Origin: Chloroflexi bacterium UBA4733
GTDB lineage: Bacteria; Chloroflexota; UBA4733
DNA length: 43,984 bases
Direction of reading: 5' to 3'
Assembly: GCA_002404055.1 (NCBI GenBank)
Contig: DHIZ01000169.1
Span: 1 to 43,984, forward strand
Shown here: one piece after another, positions 16,393 through 26,200 of the stretch
How the letters are laid out: every line of letters starts with the position of its first letter
Numbering within the stretch: position 1 is the first letter of the stretch
Program-made: the position numbers and the translations under genes
The notes under the pieces: generated by a model
The model's input: only the letters and a program-made list of their open reading frames with translations
Database searches by the model: none
What the model was told of the DNA's origin: nothing

Positions 16393-17704
16393 GTGTGGCT
16401 GTCTGCCGGGGGCCACGCGAGCTGCCATCACGGGAACCGGAAGGCGTACGGTACACCTGCTCTCCCCATTGCACGTCGTCGGTAAGTAAGAAGGAAGCGC
16501 CGGCATGCAAATGGCCGCCGATGAGCAAGTGGTCGATGATGGCGCGCCGTAGTGTGGTGTCGCGCGGCGCTTGACGCAGCTCCGTTGGTACTTTCCCGAA
16601 GACGCGCTCCAGCGTGACTCGATTATCGCTACCACCAGGTAGGAGGTATTGCTCCTGCATGAAACGCACGATGTTGGAGGTGGAAGGCAGCAACTGCTCG
16701 AACTGGTTATCCAGCAGCCAGGAACTGCAAGCGAAGGCAAGGAAAGGCGTATCCGGCGAGTAGGTGGGGAAGAAGCGGAGCGCTTCGCGGAAGGACTCGC
16801 CGCAAAGATCAAAATCCATCGGCCTCCCCGCGGGAATATGGATCTGCAGCACCGGATCACCGCGGGATAACACCAACTGCCACTCCTCGAGCTTGAGTTC
16901 GACCGGTTGCTGGACAGCTCTGCCCAACGGGAGGATCGGCATGCCGCGGACAAGGTGGTCGGTTTGCTCGAATTGCGCCATCCAGTCGCTCTCCGCTGCC
17001 GGTAGCCCTCCGGCGCCGAACAACTGGCCATCGGCTCGGAAGCGCACCCCTGCCTCCGCCAGCGCGAGGACGGCGCCGCTCCGATGGCGGTACACGCGCA
17101 CACGCGAGCGGAAGGGGCCGGGCTGGAACTGTAGACGTACTAGGTGGTAACGCGCGCCGGTCAAGGTGTAGGCGACGTAGGGCAGGCTGCGCGGCGCAAG
17201 CCCCCAGGCGCCATGTTCTGCGCGGTCAGCCTCCAGCCAACGCAGAACGTCGGCGCGTGTGTCGTGGGCAACCTTTCGTGGAATGCCGCGCTGCCGGTAG
17301 ATGCGACCCAACTCCGGCAAGTTCGCCAGAGCCACCAGCATATAGAACAGGTCGCCTTCGGGGCCAAGGGCGCTTACCAATGACGGCCAGTTCTGCATCT
17401 GCGTCGGTACCGCGTGCGCTCCGTATAGACTACGCACGCCATGCCACGCGATTGCGCGTAGAGCGGGGTCGGCAGCGACGCGTCGCGTCAACTTGCCCAG
17501 GGCGCTCCGCACCTCTTCCGGGAACTCCAACTCAGCACAGGCCGAGGCGACAAACTGGGGTTCGAGAAACGGCAGATCAGATGACGGCAAGGTACACCAC
17601 GACTCGGGCCAGCCGACAGCGAACACTGGAGCCGAGTCTTCCAGACCGAACTGCGCCACAATCTCCTGTAAGGTGGGACGGCAAGGAACCTGGGCAGCGA
17701 TCAT
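16385..17704 (-). CDS. Acyltransferase-like protein with tandem GNAT fold (NAT_N/GNAT_C type)
   Basis: 439 residues. The N-terminal part (about 15-160) and C-terminal part (about 200-425) match the tandem acyltransferase group with NAT_N and GNAT_C domains. Seen are the conserved LQIHIPAGRPMDFDLCGES, FFPTYSPDTPFLAFACSSWLLDN and LPSTSNIVRFM. Members occur across Gram-positive and Chloroflexota-like bacteria beside sugar catabolic genes; the acyl donor and acceptor are not known. ATG 17704 follows the broken solute-binding gene by 12 bases, so the two form a unit. The operon promoter for the next genes sits inside its last codons. Function beyond acyl transfer is not assignable. Confidence 0.7.
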   Translation of the reverse strand: MIAAQVPCRPTLQEIVAQFGLEDSAPVFAVGWPESWCTLPSSDLPFLEPQFVASACAELEFPEEVRSALGKLTRRVAADPALRAIAWHGVRSLYGAHAVPTQMQNWPSLVSALGPEGDLFYMLVALANLPELGRIYRQRGIPRKVAHDTRADVLRWLEADRAEHGAWGLAPRSLPYVAYTLTGARYHLVRLQFQPGPFRSRVRVYRHRSGAVLALAEAGVRFRADGQLFGAGGLPAAESDWMAQFEQTDHLVRGMPILPLGRAVQQPVELKLEEWQLVLSRGDPVLQIHIPAGRPMDFDLCGESFREALRFFPTYSPDTPFLAFACSSWLLDNQFEQLLPSTSNIVRFMQEQYLLPGGSDNRVTLERVFGKVPTELRQAPRDTTLRRAIIDHLLIGGHLHAGASFLLTDDVQWGEQVYRTPSGSRDGSSRGPRQTATLA

Positions 17705-17716
17705 CCCCAGGATCGA

Positions 17717-19294
17717 TCAAGCATTCGCCTGGGCGAGGATCGTCTTCACCTTGTCTGCCGCCTGAGTGATCGCGGTTGCTACGCCAAGTTGTCCCTTCAA
17801 CACGGCGTTGAAGATCGGGGGCAAATCCTTGAACAACTGCGCCATCTCGACGAATGGATATGCCTGCACACCGGGAAGGGCGGCGATACTCGCCACGCGG
17901 TCCAGCAACGGATACTGCTGCACCGCACTCTTCCACGCCGCGGTCTGATAGACATCTTTGCGGGGGCTCACGAAGCCGATCTTTGTTGGCAGTTGCGCCT
18001 GCACCTCTGCACCGGCGTAGTAGCTGATCTACGCCCAGGAAGCATCTTGGTCCTTGGCGTCCTTGGGCACAACCTCCATGTCGTACTCCAGTGCCGTGGC
18101 CGGCCCTTTGCCCTCAGGCCCTCTAGGGAAGGGCATGAGGTCGTAGTGGAGGAGTGGCGCCTGTTTGGCTGTTGAGGGAATCAAGTACATACCGAACGTC
18201 ATCATGGAGGCCTGTTCGGCCACAAACGCCTTGTAGGGAGTCGTCCCGGTAGGGAGGGTCGCTGAGACGCGATTCTTATTCAACATGTCGCTCATGAACT
18301 GGAGTACCGCCGCTCCCCGGCCGTCATCGAATGCCACCCCGGTGTAATCCGGATTATAGAATGTGCCGCCGTCGCTGTACAGCCAATCGCAAAAGTATTC
18401 CACCGATCCCGCCGCGCCAAGCCAGCCCGATTGGGTGATCGTATCACCGGAGCGCTTGGTGAGTTTGGCGGCCGCGTCGGCAAACTCCTGCCACGTCCAC
18501 GATGCCGTCGCCGCCGGTGCCAGTCCAACCTCCTTGAAGTGATCGAGATTGTAAGCGAGGGCGTAGCCCGCAGGACCCTCGGTGGCCACGCCGAAGGTAT
18601 GGCCGGCCTGTTGCGTGTAGGTCTTGGCCGCCGCGAAAAACTGGTCCGGGGCGACCGCTGGTGTGCGCGCCACGTACGGCGAGAGATCGGCGAGCACGCC
18701 ATGCTTCCATGTGTCCCACGCAAAGACGATGTCGAGGTGAAGGACATCGGGAGGGACACCGCCAGCGACAGCGGCTAACAGCTTCGTCTCGTAGTCGCCG
18801 TCGTCGGCGACGAAGGAGATTTGGAGCGACTGCCCTGGGTGCTTGCTTTCGTAATCGGGTTTGACGTACTGCCACCAACTGGCGAAACTCGGGTTACTCG
18901 AATTCCACCAGGTCCAGTACTGCAGCACCTTCGCTCCAACACTCGGCTGCGCGTTGGCAACGGACGAAGTCGTCGTCGTCGATGCCAGGGTGGTCGACGT
19001 CGTTGGGGCGGCGCTTGACGTCGTGGTAACGGTGGGCACAGCACTGCTGGTCACGGTCGATGACGCAGCGACCGAGGTCGCGTTGGAAGTCGCCGTCAGC
19101 GCAGCGCTTGACGTCACGGTGGCCAACGGCGTAGCACTACCGGTCGCGGCCGCGCTACTGGTTGCCGAGGACACTGCCGTTGACGCCGTGGCGCCGCAGG
19201 CGGAACTGAGCAATACCGCGACACCACTGCCGATGACGGCGCCGCTGGCCCGAAGGAAGGACCGGCGAGTGGAGAGGACATCAACACCGACCAT
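17717..19294 (-). pseudogene. Solute-binding protein (paralogue of 14775) interrupted by an in-frame TAG
   Basis: 526 codons in one frame, with a TAG at codon 422 (18031-18029). The flanking sequence fits the paralogue at 14775-16316: here ASWA-stop-ISYYAG, there LALNWMAFYSG. The stop falls exactly on a conserved Trp, so one TGG-to-TAG change explains it. Upstream are a Tat motif (RR 10-11), lipobox Cys33 and a very long Ala/Ser/Thr/Val linker (35-118). The last 95 codons after the stop remain well formed (SPRKDVYQTAAWKSAV), suggesting recent loss, suppression or a sequence error. Its promoter, operator and 5' hairpin are all intact. An acyltransferase gene follows 12 bases later. Confidence 0.85.
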
Positions 19295-19313
19295 GGACGG
19301 GTCTCCTCACATA

Positions 19314-19331
19314 ACCGCTCACACGAGCGGC
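19314..19331 (-). promoter_or_regulatory. 5'-UTR hairpin, paralogous to that at 16336-16353
   Basis: On the mRNA GCCGCT pairs with AGCGGT around the loop CGTGTG. It lies at the extreme 5' end of the predicted transcript and 20 bases before the start codon. The loop differs from the paralogue; the stem is retained. Confidence 0.5.
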
Positions 19332-19335
19332 AAGT

Positions 19336-19352
19336 CATAGTATCATACTATG
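19336..19352. promoter_or_regulatory. Perfect 17-bp operator-like palindrome
   Basis: CATAGTATCATACTATG is a perfect 8+1+8 palindrome whose centre lies on the -10 box (TATGAT). It is related to the site at 16358-16374. The position fits a repressor operator. Confidence 0.6.
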
Positions 19353-19370
19353 AATTGCCGCATCAGTCAA
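19342..19370 (-). promoter_or_regulatory. Sigma70-type promoter of the interrupted solute-binding gene
   Basis: TTGACT (19370-19365), a 17-base spacer, TATGAT (19347-19342). This is close to consensus and is the strongest promoter of the set. Transcription start near 19335, about 41 bases before ATG 19294. Confidence 0.7.
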
Positions 19371-19415
19371 GAGTCGATGACGCTGAACCTGTTCAGCCCT
19401 CAGGCCCCTGCCCCC

Positions 19416-19630
19416 TCAGTTAGTGGCGGCGTATTTGTCCAGGATCGCCTGCACCTGCGGCACGCTGCTGGCGATGCCGTCGGCAGCCGAGACTTTGCCG
19501 CTGAGCACGTCGTTGACCGTCTGGGTCTGCACCTTGAAGATCTCCACCGACCACCTTTATCTGATCGACCATGGGTTGCAGTGCCTGGATACCCAGCGGT
19601 GCGTTGCAGGCGACCTTGTGCCGATCCGAC
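19416..19630 (-). pseudogene. 3' remnant of another solute-binding protein gene
   Basis: On the minus strand a frame ending with TGA at 19418-19416 reads VEIFKVQTQTVNDVLSGK and then VSAADGIASSVPQVQAILDK, the typical C-terminal helix pair of family 1 sugar-binding proteins. A second stretch in another frame just upstream (VACNAPLGIQALQPMVDQIK, about 19620-19550) looks like the preceding part of the same protein. A frameshift or deletion lies between them near 19545-19555. Everything further upstream is lost, and the stop of the Uma2 gene follows at 19643. It is probably left from a rearrangement that placed Uma2 here. Confidence 0.6.
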
Positions 19631-19642
19631 GTCAGTCTGCGT

Positions 19643-20260
19643 TTAGCCCAGCGGATCGGCGAAGACGGCGGCGACGGGATAGGCGAAGCCGGGTACGACA
19701 TCCTCCCCATCGAGCGTATCACTCGCGTTAAGTGTCGCCACCGGTCCGCCAGTGTGCCCGGCGTGCCAGACATCAATATGCCCGCTTGATGGCCAGACCA
19801 CCCATACCAGGCGCGTGCCATTGGCGAGGTAGAGTCGCGCTTTCTCAGCCAACTCGTCGGGCTTCTGGTCGGGAGACGCCACCTCCACCGCCAGGTCCGG
19901 CGCGAAAGGGATCGGCTTCTGGCGGTTCGCGATCAGCGCGCGACGCTCGGCGCGAATAAAGCCGACATCAGGGATCAGGCCCGTCTCGGCTCCCGAGAAC
20001 TTGTACACGCCATCTGCCGATGTGACGATGCCTAGACGCAAGGGGCGCACGACAGCGTAGAGTTCGCCCTGAATGACGGAGGCAATGGACGTCGCCTCAA
20101 ATCCGCTACCAGCCATCCGAACCAGGACTCCTTCGACCACTTCGTAGCAATAGCCGTCATCCGGCAAGGTGAGCAGCAGGTCGACCGTGACCGGTCCATA
20201 ACCGGGCACAACTTCGGCCCAGGGGGCAATGCGTCCGGCGACACTGGTGGCGATACTCAT
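19643..20260 (-). CDS. Uma2 family (PD-(D/E)XK nuclease-like) protein
   Basis: 205 residues from ATG 20260 with GGAGGG upstream; an earlier frame start is unsupported. It has the Uma2 fold pattern: LPDDGYCYEVVEGVLVRM, then VYKFSGAETGLIPDVGFI with the metal-binding Asp, and APDLAVEVASPDQ with the E-x-V step of the restriction-enzyme-like core, followed by a conserved Lys further on. Uma2 proteins are abundant in Chloroflexota and cyanobacteria; most have no assigned role. A lone -10-like TATACT is at 20298-20293 with no clear -35. It replaces the 5' part of a solute-binding gene remnant. Confidence 0.85.
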   Translation of the reverse strand: MSIATSVAGRIAPWAEVVPGYGPVTVDLLLTLPDDGYCYEVVEGVLVRMAGSGFEATSIASVIQGELYAVVRPLRLGIVTSADGVYKFSGAETGLIPDVGFIRAERRALIANRQKPIPFAPDLAVEVASPDQKPDELAEKARLYLANGTRLVWVVWPSSGHIDVWHAGHTGGPVATLNASDTLDGEDVVPGFAYPVAAVFADPLG

Positions 20261-20397
20261 GCTTCGGGGCCCTCCGTACGTTCGGTGCTTTGAGTATAGC
20301 GCAGAGGCGGCGAGAGCCTGCTTAGTAGGCGACAACGCCTGCAGTGGTTGGTATTGATAGAGTCCAGCACTACCTGGCCGGAAACTGCGGCGCTCGT

Positions 20398-21420
20398 CTA
20401 GTCGCGCCAATCCAGGAGTACTCCCAAAAAATCGCTCGGCTGCTGCACGAGTTGCGCAAAGACCTGCGGCGCCGTGGCGGCCGGCGCCTGGTGACTGATC
20501 AAAGGCGCGACGCGCAGGTCGCCGATCGCCAGCAGGCGGAGCACGAGGTCCAGGTTGCGCTGCGGCGTCCAGGTGCTGAAGATGCTCTCCTGGCGCGGGG
20601 CCGTGCGCTCGTGCGCGCCAACGATCGTCACCCCGGGCCGGTGAATTGATGTGTAAGGGTCAATCTGCACGGTCCCACGCGGACTGCCCAGGAGCACGAC
20701 GCGAGCGTAATCGGCCGTCAGCGTCAGCGCCTGGGCCACTGCGGCGGGGGCGCCCGTCGCCTCAATCACAGCGTCAAAGCCCCGACCGCCGCTCAACTCG
20801 TGCCGCAGCGTCCGCGCCTCCCGTCCGCTGAGGTTGACGGCGTCATCGATGCCACAGGCCCTTGCCGCCGCCAGGCGGCTATCCAGGAGGTCGCCGATCA
20901 CCACCGGACGTCCGCCGCTCAAGCGGGCAAACTGGGCGGCAAACTGGCCGATGAGTCCGGCGCCCAGCACACCGACACGATCCCCCAGATGGATCGACGC
21001 CAGACGCACGCCGTTCATACTGATGCTGGCCAGGCGACCGAAGGCAGCGTGCAGCGGCGAAAGCCCGTCCGGCAGTGTGGCCCAGGGCTGCTGCCGGAGG
21101 TCCCAAACACTGCGGCTGCAATGCCGGCCGGGATAGCAGAGCAACTGTCCCGGTGTCACTGTCTTCACGTCGGCCCCCACCGCCTCTACCTCCGCCGTTG
21201 CCGCGTAGCCCGGATAGAAGGGGTAGCGTGGGTACGTTGCCGAAGGATCACTGAAGCCGATGTGCGTTTTGGTGTACACCGCCGTCTCCGTGCCCACGCT
21301 GATGGCGCTGAACAGGGTGCGCAGGCGGACATCAGAGGGGCCGAGCTGCTCCGGAAGGGTACACTCCTCCCACTCCGCGCTATGTACACCAGTGAAGACG
21401 AGCCGACGATCCTGTGCCAC
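20398..21420 (-). CDS. MDR superfamily (alcohol dehydrogenase-like) oxidoreductase without structural zinc
   Basis: About 340 residues from GTG 21420, preceded by AAAGGAA at 8 bases. GroES-like N-terminal domain (to about 130) then a Rossmann domain with VGVLGAGLIGQFAAQ. I do not see the four-Cys structural zinc loop; the sequence resembles the BchC/threonine-dehydrogenase-like subgroup (GTETAVY, PFYPGYAATAEV). Likely oxidises a sugar or polyol alcohol with NAD(P). Divergent from the solute-binding gene at 21633 with about 210 bases between starts, so both may respond to the same signal. Substrate unknown. Confidence 0.85.
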   Translation of the reverse strand: MAQDRRLVFTGVHSAEWEECTLPEQLGPSDVRLRTLFSAISVGTETAVYTKTHIGFSDPSATYPRYPFYPGYAATAEVEAVGADVKTVTPGQLLCYPGRHCSRSVWDLRQQPWATLPDGLSPLHAAFGRLASISMNGVRLASIHLGDRVGVLGAGLIGQFAAQFARLSGGRPVVIGDLLDSRLAAARACGIDDAVNLSGREARTLRHELSGGRGFDAVIEATGAPAAVAQALTLTADYARVVLLGSPRGTVQIDPYTSIHRPGVTIVGAHERTAPRQESIFSTWTPQRNLDLVLRLLAIGDLRVAPLISHQAPAATAPQVFAQLVQQPSDFLGVLLDWRD

Positions 21421-21560
21421 CGTGATGTTCCTTTCGGCTATTGAGCGCCATTGCCGACCAAGGATAGCAAATCGGCAGGTTGACTGTATCGTACAACCCG
21501 ATACCTGACCAACCTCGTCGAGGCCCCGTGAAGACGCGAACGGCTTCCGGCTCATTGCCC

Positions 21561-21589
21561 TTGTCAACCCGAAGGTGTGCATCTATACT
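21561..21589 (+). promoter_or_regulatory. Sigma70-type promoter of solute-binding gene 21633
   Basis: TTGTCA (21561-21566), 17-base spacer, TATACT (21584-21589). Predicted start near 21596, giving a 5'-UTR of about 37 bases with AGGAGG before ATG 21633. Confidence 0.7.
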
Positions 21590-21632
21590 ACTGCTCATAC
21601 TAGCGAGAGCGGGTTATAGATAGGAGGAAGTC

Positions 21633-23237
21633 ATGGCATCAGGGACGGTCTCGGCCAGTCGTCGTCAGCTTCTCGCCGGCATGCTCGGCGCCTGTGGGGC
21701 GAGCGCCTTGCTGGCGGCCTGCGGTAGCTCCGGGAGTACTGCGGCGACAGCGAGCGCGTCGGCGGCGGGCGCGGCCTCGACGAGCGCGGCTGCCGGCAGC
21801 GCGACGAGCGTGAGCACGTCGGTGGTGGCGTCCAGCACCGCAGCAGCGAGCACGGCCAGGGCGGCAACCAGTGCCAGCGCGAAGCCTCTGCCCACACCAT
21901 CGAGCAGGTCGGTCCTGAAGGCGGGCCTGACGAAGGTGGAGTACCTTTGCGTCTTCTCCTCGGGCACCAGTTATGACGAGTACGTGACGCTCTTTAATCA
22001 GTTCAACCAGCAGAACGACAAAATTCAGGTCGAGGTGCTGCCTGGCACGAATAGCTTTGTCACCACGCGCGAAAAGGTGCTGGTCGCCCACGCCGCCGGG
22101 GGCGACGCGGGGGATTTCTACGAGAACGGCTGGGGTCCGTTCACCGACATGGCCGACGAGCAAGTCATTGCCGACCTGAGTACGATCATCGCCGCCGACA
22201 AGTTCGACACCACCATCTTCATTCCTAACGTCCTCCAGGCCTGGCAGTACAACGGCAAGCAGTGGGCCATCCCGCCGTTCGTCGCCGCCGACGCCATCGG
22301 CTACAACATGGACCTCTTTGACGCCGCCGGCCTCAAGTATCCGCCGACCGATCCGACCGATACGTCCTGGACCATGGAGACCTTTCTCGACACAGCAACC
22401 AAGCTGACCAGGACAGGCACCCAGTGGGGGTATGGCGGCGGCATCACCTGTTACAACCAGGCAGGCGTGACCGCCGGCACCTTCTTTGGTGAGCAGCCGT
22501 GGGACGATACGCAGAAGAAGTCGCTGATGGACACGGATACCTTCAAAAAGGGCCTGCAATACTTCTACGACCTGACGGACAAGAAGTACCACGTGCAGCC
22601 GAATGCCGACGAGTCCAAAGGCTTTCCCACCGGGCTCGATTCCAACCTGGAATCAGGCAAAATCGGCCTGACGGTCATCTGTGGGCGGCTCAACAAGGCC
22701 AAGATCAAGAACCGGCTGGCCCTCGGCACGTCGCCCTATTCGGGCCCGGCGCCCAACCAGAGCGGGCGCTTCTTTGCCGACGGTCTGCACATCGACAACA
22801 ACAGCAAGGTGAAGTCCGAGACGTTCGAGGTGTTCAAGTGGCTGATGACGCCCAACCCCAACGCCGCCTACGCCCTGGCGCTCGGCCAGTCGGTGTCGTC
22901 GCTCAAAGCCGGCAACCCCGCGATGTCGAAGGCCTACCAGGATGCTACCGGCCTCGATCCGAAAGCCTTCAACCTGCAGGCGCAGTACTCCCATAATTCC
23001 GGCAACGGCCTGCTCAAGTACGCCAACTGGGCTAAGGTGCTGTCGCAGATCAACCCGCTCTATGCCGACTTCAATAGCGGCAAAATTGATGTCAACACCT
23101 ACGCCAACCAGGCCGCCATCTTCATCAATAAGGGCATCCTGACGCCGACCGCCGGCGTCGAACTGCACCTTGCCTCCGCCGCCAGCCCGGCCGCGCCCGA
23201 GAATGCCGGCCGCTGCGGCTGCGTCAGCCTGGCGTAG
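21633..23237 (+). CDS. Extracellular solute-binding protein, Tat lipoprotein
   Basis: 534 residues. Twin-arginine signal (SRRQLLAG, RR at 10-11), lipobox ending at Cys30 (LLAAC). An Ala/Ser/Thr linker of about 60 residues (32-92) precedes the fold. The fold starts near 100 (KVEYLCVFSSGTSYDEYVTLF) and shows family 1 traits: NDKIQVEVLPGTN, a conserved GDAGDFYENGWG motif, and VIADLSTI. ATG 21633 with AGGAGG and a strong promoter. Its last 14 bases overlap the end of the convergent heparinase-like gene. No permeases follow. The end of the protein is Cys-containing (AGRCGCVSLA), which may be a late addition from shortening or fusion. Confidence 0.9.
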   Translation: MASGTVSASRRQLLAGMLGACGASALLAACGSSGSTAATASASAAGAASTSAAAGSATSVSTSVVASSTAAASTARAATSASAKPLPTPSSRSVLKAGLTKVEYLCVFSSGTSYDEYVTLFNQFNQQNDKIQVEVLPGTNSFVTTREKVLVAHAAGGDAGDFYENGWGPFTDMADEQVIADLSTIIAADKFDTTIFIPNVLQAWQYNGKQWAIPPFVAADAIGYNMDLFDAAGLKYPPTDPTDTSWTMETFLDTATKLTRTGTQWGYGGGITCYNQAGVTAGTFFGEQPWDDTQKKSLMDTDTFKKGLQYFYDLTDKKYHVQPNADESKGFPTGLDSNLESGKIGLTVICGRLNKAKIKNRLALGTSPYSGPAPNQSGRFFADGLHIDNNSKVKSETFEVFKWLMTPNPNAAYALALGQSVSSLKAGNPAMSKAYQDATGLDPKAFNLQAQYSHNSGNGLLKYANWAKVLSQINPLYADFNSGKIDVNTYANQAAIFINKGILTPTAGVELHLASAASPAAPENAGRCGCVSLA

Positions 23238-26200
23238 GCCCGACGCCGCTCCACCACACCGCCGGCTCCAGCCGGACCTCCGCGCCGTGGTCCCAGGCCA
23301 GCAGCGTTGCCGTCGTGCCGGAGGAACAGTCGAGCGCGGCATCAAGTTCCAGCGTGTGGCCCTGGGGAGGTCGCATCCGGGCCAAACGCACCCGTCTGGT
23401 GATGCCGTCCGCTTGTAGCCAGGCGCCTTCCAGGTACCGTCCGATATCGTCGCGCCCTCGGAACGCCGGATAGAGGGTGGTGCGCGTCGTGACCGTTGTG
23501 CCGGTCACCGCGTCCACGGCGAGTTGGCCAACCGGCGCACCCCGGTCGAGCATCAGGCGCACGGTGCGCTCCCCAATCCGGACAGCCGACCTGACCAGCG
23601 CCTGCTGGTGGTTGCCGGCGATCGAGACGACAGTTCCGGCAAGCTGAGCAGGGAGCGCGTCTGTCACGCGGACGACACCGGCGAGCGTGATTTCTAGCTG
23701 CTGCCCTGCCCTGTCCATCCCGCTGATGACGCCGCGTAGCGGGCCGTGTGCCTGCAGGGCGACGCCTGGCACGCGAAGCGACTGCCCGCAGAGGTAGGCG
23801 GCGTGTACGGCGCCGGCTGCGTCGAAGCGCACCACCGCCAGACGGCCTGCCAGCATCAGGCCCGCCACCTCCAGCGGGACGCCGGGATCGGTGGCCAGGA
23901 CGACGTCGCTACCGCCGCTATGCGTGATGCGCAGGGCAAGCTGCCCCTCCTTGCCCGTATCGAGACGGTTGACCGTCCGAATGACTGGCCCGCCGACGAG
24001 CGGCTCAAGCACCGTCGCGAACGTGGACGACAGCGGTGCTGCGCCCTCCCGGCGCAGCACCAGGTAGCGGAAGCGTGCGGGATTGCCGGGGCGGCGCGGC
24101 ACGTCGCCCCAGGCGAGGAACGCCTGCGTGTAGTCCGACGGCACAACGTGAACGGCCAGCCCTGCGCCGTCACCCCAGCACACCTGCCAGGGTTCCAGCG
24201 CCGGTTGCGCTTGCTGAATGCCGTACAGAAAGCTGTCGCCGCTCCCCTCGTAGCTACCGAAGGAGCGCGTCCGGTCGGGCTCCTCAAGGGCGGGATCGTC
24301 CCAGAGCCGGCCCAGGGGAATATCGGAACCGGCGAGAGTGCCCGGCAGCTCATCGCCAAACGTTATGCCCTCTGCCCGGCAGGAAAGGTCCGGCCCATGC
24401 AAACGGTAGTCGTGGCGGGAGCCACCGTGGACGCGGAACACGTCCACGACATAGGCCGGGTTGTGTACGCCCTCACCAATCAGCAGCGCCGTGCGCTCGT
24501 AGCGGTCAACCTGATGATAGGCATAGGCGGGGGCGTTTGCGGCGACCGCCTGGAGCCAGGGCGAGGAGGCGAAAAGCAACAGTTCGCCACCGTTCTGGCT
24601 CGTCTGGCGCCGGCCGTCCACGACGACCAGCGCATGATTGCCGGTGTTGCGGTCCCAGGCGTTCGCCGTCTTATCTTCAGCGGCAAATTGCGGATAGCCG
24701 AGGTCTGACACCAGCTTGCGACCGCCACCGAAGAATTCCACGTTCAGACGGTCCGCGTGGGCGTGGCCGGCATTGGCGCGGCCGTAATGGAACGACAGCG
24801 CCGTCGCAGTCGTCCCGGCGCCTGCCCGGAGAATTGCCAGGCCGTAGTCGGTCAAGACGTCACTGGCGCTCGCTGCCGGAGTAGCCTGCTCCGCTGCGCC
24901 GGTGGGCAGGGGCTCCGCGAACAGGTCCTCGAACTGCTGGAATCCGTCGTCACCTGTTCCCCGTGCCCGTAAGCGCGCAGCCAGATCCGGCTCGTGGGTC
25001 TGACGGTACACGGCCCGGAGGGCGGCGGCGCTGACGTCGACGATGGCGGATGGCGCCGCGCCCCCGGAGTCGCCGATTGCCGGTGTCCAGCGCTCCAGGC
25101 ACACCAGACGCGGCGGCCATTGCACGAGCGCCGTCAGGCGCGCCGTCTGGTCGGCGGGCGCCGGGTCCTTGGCGTTTGCCCCGGCCAGCGCGCTTAGCCG
25201 TTCCAGCGGCAGCACCAACTTCGGCAGCAGTTCGCTGGGGATGGAACAGTAGCCCGGCGCGGTCTCGTAGCTGATGCCTTCGGCGCTGAAGAGGTTGGCG
25301 AGAACGGCAAGGACGCCTTCGTACTGGAAGCCGTCCATGCCGGGCCAGCCGGAGAGCACGTCGCGGGCCGTCGCCGCTGCCTGTTCCGGATCGCCCAGAG
25401 CGAGGGCCAGGTAGAGGGCGGTCTCCTGATGCATGCCGTAGTTGCCCAGGATGCGTCGCTGCGGAATTGCCAGCAGCGCTTCGCGGAGGAGGCATCGCTC
25501 GACCAGATCGACCGACTCCGGGCCCAGTGCCGCATCCTCCGCTACCGCCAGGCTGACGGCATCCCAGGCTTCCGCCAGGTCGCGCGCCGTGGCGGTCTCC
25601 CAGATGGCGTTGACGATCTTGCCCGTGTAGGAGGGCACGTACTCGGCGGCATAGCGGGATTGCCGGTTGTGGTCCATCCGTGGGTAGTCGCGGGCAATCT
25701 GCGTGAGGAGCACTCCGGCCTTGTGGGCATAGCGCGGCGCGGCGGTCAGCAGATAGGCGCGGCCGAGCGACAGCACCGCCGGGATCAGGTGGTCCTTCCA
25801 GAACCAATGGCAGTAATAGGCGACGAACCAGTGCTTGTGCTTCCCGGCGGGGGGCGCCCAGCCCCAGCCATCATCGGCGTAGGGGCCGCTGAGCAAGCGC
25901 CGGTCCCGCAGGCCGCCGGCGAGGAACGCCGCGAAGTCGTTGCTCGGGTAGACCTCGCCGCCAACGGGGCAGACCAGCTTCCAGGGAGCAGCGAAGGGGT
26001 CGAAGCGCCAGGAGTAGTTGCCGTGAACGAACAGTTCGCGTCCGTGGATCGGGCAGCCTTCGAAGGAGGTGTTGAAGGCCCGCGGCGCCTCCGGCGGCGG
26101 AACCATCCCGCGCAGGGTGGCGTCGTCAATTGCCGCCCAGCGAGTCGCCAGTGCCAGGATCGTTACCATAACCCGCCGCGCCGCCGGCGACATCTGGAGG

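Noticed and set aside
18029..18031. TAG as a recoded amino acid (pyrrolysine or similar)
   Set aside because: No downstream insertion structure or pyl genes visible; simple nonsense mutation at a Trp codon is enough.
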